Assembly: GCA_027924645.1 (NCBI GenBank)
Contig: BSBN01001687.1
Span: forward strand, 1-64,000
Length of the DNA stretch: 64,000 nt
Source: Cunninghamia lanceolata
Lineage: Eukaryota; Streptophyta; Pinopsida; Cupressales; Cupressaceae
Reading direction: 5' to 3'
The notes under the pieces were generated by a model that saw only the letters and a list, made by a program, of their open reading frames with translations, made no database searches and was not told where the DNA came from. The position numbers and the translations under genes are program-made. Of this stretch, positions 57,255 through 64,000 are shown piece after piece; within the stretch, counting starts at the first letter, position 1; the number at the start of each line of letters is the position of its first letter.

Positions 57255-59461
57255 ATGCTCTATACTATTACAGAATGTGCATTGTCTTCTTCTTTCTCCT
57301 TAGCATTTATTAGCAAAGTGTCTTGGTTTACCACATTTATAGCACTTTGCATCATCTCTCCTTCTTCTACCTCTACCACAGCCTCAACCTCCTCTATATC
57401 CTCCAAACTGCTCTCTTTCATCATTACTGTAGTTTTTTCCATATGGTGCATTGGGGTTTGTGTTTTGAACGGTGTTCATATTTCTTTGATTTCTCTAGGT
57501 AGGTTGCTTATAACCCTGATCCTGAATATATAACAGTCTTTCTGCCAGGCCTTTTACATATGCCATAGTATTATTTTGTGCTTTATTTTTGTGATGTGCA
57601 TTACAACATGACTCGTGCTCATCCTCATCTTCTCTCACTTTGAATAGTTGTGAAGGGCAATCTGGTGTTTCATGGTCATCCCATTCTCTATATAATCCAC
57701 AATATATTGTATTAGGTCTTGTAGGCATCGTTTTTATATCTACCTTCAGTGTGATAGCATGTATTTCCCCTTTCATCATTGGACATTCATTTCTAATGTG
57801 TCCTTCCTTTGTGCAATAGGAACACTATATATTTGGCCTCTGTTTGTGTGAATTTTCTTCTTGCTTTGCCAAGATTTTTTGTTTTAGTTTCATCTCCTCC
57901 AACTCTATCCTCATTCTTTCTAATTCTATGTTTTCTTTGGTTTTTTCTTGTTTGTACCACGTTTGTGACTCAATGTTGTAGGCCAATGTGACAATTTCTG
58001 CATATGTTTCAAATAATCTGCCATCCAAGAATGTTCTAACATTTGGGCTTATTCCAGATGTGAACCATTCAATCTTTTGCCTTTCAATTAATGGCTTCTC
58101 TAATTTGCGGATTGTTTCTTTGAATCTTTTATCAAATTCTTTTATGGTTTCTCCATCTTTCTATATTAACTCTCTCATTTTGCTTACTCCTTTAATAGGT
58201 ATCTCTAGAGTTCCAAAATTTTCCAAAACTCTTTTTTAACTTCATCCCAAGTTTTATCATGTTTAGGGCATGCCTTTCTGTACCATTTCAAAGCATCATT
58301 CCACAATGTCCCAGTAAATTCAAATAGTTTAGTTTCATCCATGGTTATACCATTTTGATTCCAAATGGATTCAAGAACAAAAATATGTTCTGCTACTTCA
58401 TTTCTATCTTTTTTCAAATACTGGTAACTTAATTATGGCATCCATTTGTACCTTCTTCTATTTTTCTAGAACCTCTGGTGTCTTGTGGTGGATTTCTAGC
58501 TTTTCTGCTTAGGTTATGGCCTCTATATTAGGGTTTTGTGTTCCCTTCCTTTATCTCTTTGTAATTTGATGTCAAAATACTCCTTTCCCAATATTTCCTT
58601 GAAATATTTCTTTATATCTTCTTCTCTATTTTTCTTACTATCAACTTAATTCTCTCTTGAAAGTCTTCTTGCTTTATAAGGCACCTGGGGTTACTCCTGG
58701 TCGAGGGGTGTGTCTTTTCAAATTGTCGTTTTGTTCTCAAGGATACTTTTTCATTTGTGAATGACATCATGTCTTTTGTAGTTGATTTTTCACTACTTTG
58801 TCTTATACTGTCAGAACTAATCTCTTTATATTCTGCATCTTCTCTAATCTTCATTATACTTTGATTTACCAGGTGGTCTAGGTAATCTGCATCCAAATTT
58901 AAGGGTTGGAGATTATGTATAGGATTTAGTAATTCCTCCCATTGTTTATCAACTCCAACTTGGATATTAGCAAAATTAGGTTGAAATTTTGGAGTTTTAC
59001 ATATTTGTGGTAGGACTAGGTTGATTATATTCCTCCCTCCACATGCTTTTTAATTGGTCATATGCATCAATTCTTCCCCCTATACTTTTGAGAATTTATG
59101 TAGCCCTGTCAAAATGCATTGTTATTGGCTCAGGATTTTTTATATCCCTTTGTATCAAATTTATGGCAGCCCCTATGGTTGTTTCATCCATTTTTTCATT
59201 TCCCTTTATGTTCTTCTCTCCGGTAGCACCCACCTTGGTGTGCTCAACAGCACCCTCATTGGCATGCTCATCTAACTATTTCTTTTCTTCCTTAATTTCT
59301 CTTTCACATTTTCTACTTGTCTCTCCTACCTTTTCCATCCTTCTGAGGTACCTTTCTTGATGTTCTTGGGTTTGTTTTTATCTCTCTTCCCTACTTATCT
59401 CCATTCTGGTTAGTATAATCTCACTGATCTCCTTTAATCTTTTGTTATCCCCTTTTTCCAT
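57255..59461 (-). pseudogene. K gag with zinc knuckle
   Basis: ATG at 59,461 lies about 280 bases after the primer site; the first 200 codons are highly charged and share one frame over several stops. The block 58,896-58,612 is charged and helical. The capsid-type core (58,417-58,205) reads LFEFTGTLWNDALKWYRKACPKHDKTWDEVKKEFWKIL. A charged coiled region (ELERMRIELEEMKLKQKIL) follows, then a CxxC/HxxxC-like stretch near 57,690 and a clear CCHC knuckle CYKCGKPRHFANKC at about 57,310-57,355. Stops are frequent. Gag would package the RNA. Confidence 0.8.
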
Positions 59462-59738
59462 GGGTTTTTTTTATTTGGTATTATATTAATCCTTATGTAT
59501 CCCATGGTTGACTCATCTTGAAGAGTTACATCTTTTCAAGGATCTTTTCAAATCCTCCCCCTTTTCCCTTTGTCATCCCCTTAAGTGCCTATCCCCTCTC
59601 ACAAGGGTAGGAACTTAAGAGAATTCAAAGTCTTCCACATATCATAAAAACTTTGTCACTTTAGTTTTCTTACTCTGCATTACTCCGCACTTTTCCTTTT
59701 TACTGTTTTTCCTCTCTTTTCTTCACTATTCTTTTCTA

Positions 59739-59758
59739 GGGTCTCGACAATAGAGCCA
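59739..59758 (-). other. Primer-binding site of K
   Basis: TGGCTCTATTGTCGAGACCC on the minus strand follows the LTR end (TTCTTGCCAACA) after two bases and begins TGG. The tRNA species is not identified. Confidence 0.55.
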
Positions 59759-59760
59759 AA

Positions 59761-60310
59761 TGTTGGCAAGAAATGGGAAGGCACCAGTCTAGAGATCTGG
59801 TCCTTAATCAAGTCTCTAAAGTTGGTTTATATCCTAGTCATACAGTGAGAGAATCATAGATAAATATTAAGGAAAAAAGGTTATGTGGTACTATCTAAGT
59901 TATGTAAAACAGTCATAAGATACACGTATATAGATTAGAACACTTATGTCTCCTTTATATATTCATATTCAATGGGTACATATACATTCATACTAACAGG
60001 TTTGAGTCTCTTCTTAAATTACATATTCTTACTTATCTATTTCATTCTCATTCCTATCTTATCTTCTTATCCTATCGCTTGCTTACATGTGTATCTTATG
60101 TATTTACATAGAGGTGTGTCTTTTCCAAAAATACCTCTTTGTGTGTCAGTTTTATCCTCTACAAGCCACCTGTGGTAGGTTCTGTTGGTTGCCCTATACT
60201 CTGCCGACAAGATGAGTTGTGTGAAAGATATGGATGAAGGATATTGGACCTTAGGACCTTAATTTTCAAAAAGTTTGAACCAAATGGACTAGATTGACGG
60301 ATGAAGGATG
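59761..60310 (-). repeat. 5' LTR of K, part next to gag
   Basis: Plus-strand text starts TGTTGGCAAGAAATGGG; on the minus strand this is the LTR end ...TTCTTGCCAACA. It is interrupted at 60,310 by a solo LTR and appears to resume at 61,516. The partner LTR is not in the window. Confidence 0.65.
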
Positions 60311-61510
60311 TGTAGACACCTGAAAATGCCTTGACCCCACAAGCCACTTTCATGTATCCTTGCATCACTAATTTCCCTTTCCGCCAAATTAATAAATAAA
60401 ATCAATCTCTTTAATTAATTTATTCTATCCATTCATCTCAACCATTTATCCCAATTATCCACCTGTAATAAATTAATTTAAATAATTTATTACTATACCT
60501 TAACCATTGTCCATAATTAATTAAATAAATATCCCAATATTTATTTAAATTAATTCTCCTCATCCACTAACCTAGATTAATTAAATAAAACACACTTATT
60601 TAATTAATCCCCTTAGCCTACAACCTAAAACTAGCCTAATTAAATAAATAACATTTATTTAATCAGCTATCACACCCTACCTAGCCCATAGACCCAAATT
60701 AATTAAGTAAACCTTTAATTAATCCAAACCACTAATTAACCCCTCTACTAATTTCCAACAGCTATATCAATTAAGCTAATCACTTAATTAATTAGCCTAA
60801 ACCTCCATTATCCCATCTCCCCACACCATTGGAATAAAAAGTAATTTTTTATTCAAAGGGAGTCACATGTGTCTCCACCTCACCTTTCCTCTTTCATGCA
60901 AGAGCATTTTTTAATAAAAATTGCTCACACATGTCTTCACCAAAAGCATGCATGTGTCACTTTTCATCCCACTCACCCATAAATTCTAATTTTTTATTAC
61001 ACCCTCTCCCATATGAATGAATTTTTAATTCATTCATATGTCTTAATCCTCATTAATGCAAAGCCTTCCCAAGATTAATTTAAAATTCAAAAATAATAAG
61101 AGCCATTTATTATTGTTGATCAAATCTTGGCCCTTGATCTCACCATTTCATGTCCACCCTTAGATCTCAACTTTGAATCTCCACCATTGATTAAAAAATC
61201 CTCCAAAAACTCTATAAATACAAGCCTCTTCCAAGCATTTTCATAACTCAAGCCATTTGCATCCTCATTATGCCAAAATCCATAGCTAATCTTTAGCTCA
61301 ATTCCCTTGCCAAATCCATTTTATCCTATTGTGTTGATTCTTAGAGCAATCCACATCAATTTAGAATTGGGTAAAGCTAGGAAATTACTTTGGGTGCACT
61401 ATTTCCTCCACCTTATCAAGGAGAATGGAGAGCTTGAAGATTTAAGGTATGACTTCTTTGTTTATGTTTTTATTTGTGTTCTTTCATCTTTTGGCTTTCT
61501 TGCATCTTCA
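60311..61510 (+). mobile_element. Solo LTR of the TGTAGACACC family, 1,200 bp
   Basis: Starts TGTAGACACCTGAAAATGCC and ends TTGCATCTTCA. GGATG flanks it at 60,306-60,310 and 61,511-61,515, an exact target duplication. It has the AT-rich body with AATTAATTAAATAAA words typical of this family and a TATA box CTATAAATAC at 61,212. No internal region is present, so it is a solo LTR left by recombination. Confidence 0.8.
61213..61220 (+). promoter_or_regulatory. TATA box of the solo LTR
   Basis: TATAAATA, about 300 bases before the LTR end, followed by a CT-rich segment. Position and context match the TATA box of H at 23,361. Confidence 0.6.
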
Positions 61511-61515
61511 GGATG

Positions 61516-61982
61516 ATTTGAGATGGTAAAGGAGTGATTTTGGATAAAAATTGATGATCAAAGGATGATAGGGATGATTTTGATAATACCTTAAGTAAGG
61601 TTGATCAATGGATAACTTGTATATCAAATCAAAAGAGGCTTAGGAAAATCTAGATCTTGTGGAATACAAAGGATTTATCTTCTCTTACTTAGGGTAGACA
61701 AGAGCCTAAGTAAAAGAGAGTGATGGCATGATTCTACTCACACATGCTCTGTTATCCATTGATGGCTGACTTGCTAGTCATAGAATCAAACAACTTCACA
61801 ATGCATTCAATCAAATAAAGATTCAAAACAATAATGACAGGAGATTTAAAAGATCTTCTTCACAAACTTAATAGACAAATACCAAATGATAGGAAGAATG
61901 TAAATGTGCAGTCGTTATTATCAGAGAAATCACCGTAGAACATAAAATCCTCTCTGCTCTAAAAGCAAGACATTACACAACA
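61516..61982 (-). repeat. Probable outer part of the K 5' LTR
   Basis: Follows the GGATG target copy and has the composition of 60,200-60,310. The outer border is a guess at the ACACAACA near 61,982; no partner exists in the window to confirm it. Confidence 0.35.
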
Positions 61983-63160
61983 ATTGGCCTCCACACAAAT
62001 GACATGTCTAATCTATAGTACAAAGAGAACTCAAAAATCTTTGTCTTCTCCTCCCGTCCTTCTGCCTATCTCTCGATCTATATCTCTGTCTGTATTCTCA
62101 CCGTCCCTTACAATTTGGCCTACCCACAAACGCCTCGACGTTGCTTTGGCCTGTGGCCTCTTCTTTCTCTTTTAGGCCTTGATGTCCTCTCTAATTCATG
62201 GCCTCCCTTCTTTCTCTCCTTTCACATTCCACATTCAGCCCTCCTCTCTTCAACAACCGTCAGCCTTCCCTTTATACACAGATCACCTCAAACATCCCAT
62301 TGGCCACTTCATTCGCCTCCACTATTCTCATTACTAATTCATACCCACTGATAAGTATTCCTTCCCGGTTTAAATAAATGAACCCCTATTTAGCATTAGT
62401 TTCTGTCGCTTAGCGTTTCCTCTGTTTTCGGCGTCTGACCGGCCTCTTCATGACTATTCCCATTTTCTTCACAACTATTCCCTGCTCCTTCCTTGGCCTT
62501 CTGCTAGGCATCTTCTATATTCTATATCTGACCTACCTCTCCATCTTCCATTGAATCTTCTTTTTTCCTTCTTCCTTGTTTGTTTTTCCTTCCATTGCTA
62601 GTTGTCATCCTCTTTCACCCAAGATGCATTTTTTCATCTTCCTCCTGTTGTTCACTGCGAATGGGGGGGGTGTTATTGTTTCTTATTCTACTTTTGCAAC
62701 TGCCGCTGAGGGGATTCTTTCTGTATTCCTCCAACCGTCTTCGAATCACCTACTAGAGACTCTTCATCTCCCTCTTACTATGTTTTTAAACCTTCACACC
62801 AAGTATCTTTGTCTTCTTCCCAACTATCTTCCAAACCACCTATTTGAGACTTTTCCCCTTCCTACCGAATTCTCCCAACTGTCCTCAACATAATCTGACA
62901 AGTAATATAGTCGGGATAGGAGAATAATAGTCAATAGATTAAAGGCCCCTTTTAATTAAGTTCCTGCCACTCGAGCGACAAGAGTTTCATTGCTACTCTT
63001 AGGCAACAGAAGCTTCCTTGCTAATCTCTGACTTACATGGTGACATGAGCTTACAAGGAAGAATAGAAATCCCTACACTTATTAACAACGAAAATGCAAA
63101 CTAAAACCAAAACATCAAAAGAGAAAATAAAACCAAAATTGATAAGAGTACGATGCCCCT
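61983..63160. other. Non-coding, CT-rich stretch, nothing identified
   Basis: The plus strand is rich in CTTCC, TCTCC and CCTCT words. ORFs at 61,984, 62,115 and 62,576 (plus) are composition-driven and show no domain. It may be the 3' end of the element that carries the ORF at 63,161-64,000, which reads on the minus strand. Confidence 0.35.
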
Positions 63161-64000
63161 GCATCAGACTCCCCAAGGGACAAAAGATCATGTGCTCCTA
63201 CACATGGGGTCATTATTCAAAACTCTTTTTTTTTCTATATCCTTCTTCTGCTTCTTCCACAGTCTTTCTGGCACATTTAACATGTTCATCCTACATTGTT
63301 GTTCATCATACCACTCCACACTAACCAAACTTCTTGCTATCTCATCCATCTACAAATCAACCCTACCAAACATCTGAAGATTAAGAAACTCTGCATATGT
63401 GGTACTAATTAATTCCACTTCACCTATCAGTCTGTCAACTCCAGAAAAAGCATGCTCATCCTTCAACAAATCTACATTTATCATTCCATATACTTCCTTT
63501 TCCATGTCCCAATTAAACAACCACAAATCATTTTTAATATCCTTTCTCTTATCACAAACCACAATATCATGCTCTCTTACAGATTGTTGTTCAAACCTCT
63601 CATTAATTATTACTCTAAAGAAATACATATCCATATTCTTATAAAAGATATTTTTATTTAACTTGGCCTGCATGGTTTCTCCAACCTCTCTATTACATCT
63701 ACAATCTCTTTTTCTTCATCTTTCTTCATTGTCCCACGTATATGCATTCCAATAGCTTCCTACAATTCTTGTTCAATCAAAGAGGATTGTACCCATAAAC
63801 CACCATTCTTGTTTGCTTCCCTAACTTTAAATTTTGCCTCTTTTATGCTTTCCTTAGGAATGTATTTATCTTCATCTTCTATACTCTTTGTTGCCTCAGC
63901 TTCTCCTACTGCTTCTTCAATTTCCATATCTGCCTTGTTTCCATCATGAATTTTATCTTTACCTTCTTTACCTTCTTCTGCCTCAACTTGTTCACCTTTA
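63161..64000 (-). pseudogene. End of an unidentified minus-strand ORF, cut by the window end
   Basis: From the right edge the minus strand encodes an acidic, Glu/Lys-rich stretch (EEGKEGKDKIHDGNKADMEI and on) with a stop near 63,770, then a block of 107 codons (63,673-63,350) reading YFFRVIINERFEQQSV, LWLFNWDMEKEVYGMINVDLL and EVELISTTYAEFLNLQM. After one stop the frame continues to about 63,170 (RSLVSVEWYDEQQCRMNML). A frameshift separates the first two parts. No retroelement enzyme motif or known domain is recognised. The acidic-then-folded layout resembles the extra ORFs of K and Q only in general style. Confidence 0.4.

Noticed and set aside
61984..62893. Plus-strand Ser/Pro/Leu ORFs right of K
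   Set aside because: They follow the CT-rich composition, carry no motif and have overlapping frames of equal quality.

Overview
The window is plant nuclear repeat DNA with no recognisable host gene. Nearly all of it is explained as a stack of LTR retrotransposons inserted into one another. The style (AT-rich, dense in old Ty3/gypsy and Ty1/copia copies, many ORFs broken only by point mutations, long AT-rich LTRs) suits a large gymnosperm-like genome. The species assignment is an inference; only plant retroelement content is seen directly.

Element names used here are local labels. K (minus strand, about 61,980 down to 31,335) is a Ty3/gypsy element whose 5' LTR starts at 59,761 on the plus-strand coordinates. 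It carries gag, protease, a second gag-like domain, RT, RNase H and integrase, and then a large extra ORF downstream of pol. K is cut by M (48,889-53,262, inside the integrase), by the Ty1/copia element P1 (33,288-46,154, inside the extra ORF), and by a solo LTR (60,311-61,510, inside its 5' LTR). P1 is itself cut by Q (40,231-45,802), which lacks pol and carries a large unknown gene. Beside or inside the 3' end of K lies G1 (minus, 23,780 to about 31,300), another gypsy element with the order gag-PR-aRNH-RT-RNH-INT.

G1's integrase is cut at 23,779 by H (minus), which runs left to at least position 1,595 and carries a long low-complexity ORF with a G-patch motif. H is cut by N (plus, 5,966-20,183, a pol-less LTR element) and by Z (1,979-4,441, a solo-LTR-like insertion). 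N's 3' LTR is cut by C1 (plus, 11,189-18,964), a complete but decayed chromodomain gypsy element. Window edges hold a copia-type LTR end (1-369) and the end of an unidentified minus-strand ORF (63,161-64,000).

Five-base target-site duplications support C1 (CTTTT), N (CCAAG), P1 (TCTTC), M (ATAGG), the 60,311 solo LTR (GGATG), and, each with one mismatch, Q and Z. At N, Z and M the interrupted reading frame also resumes across the deduced empty site. LTR divergence judged by eye is lower for C1 (a few percent) than for N and P1 (about 7 percent), which fits the nesting order for C1 in N. Points most worth a second look: five perfect TGACGTCA palindromes in the Z LTR, the extra ORF of K, the pol-less gene carrier Q with an exact 127-base tandem duplication, the RNase H placed before RT in G1, and the CpG-retaining core of M.
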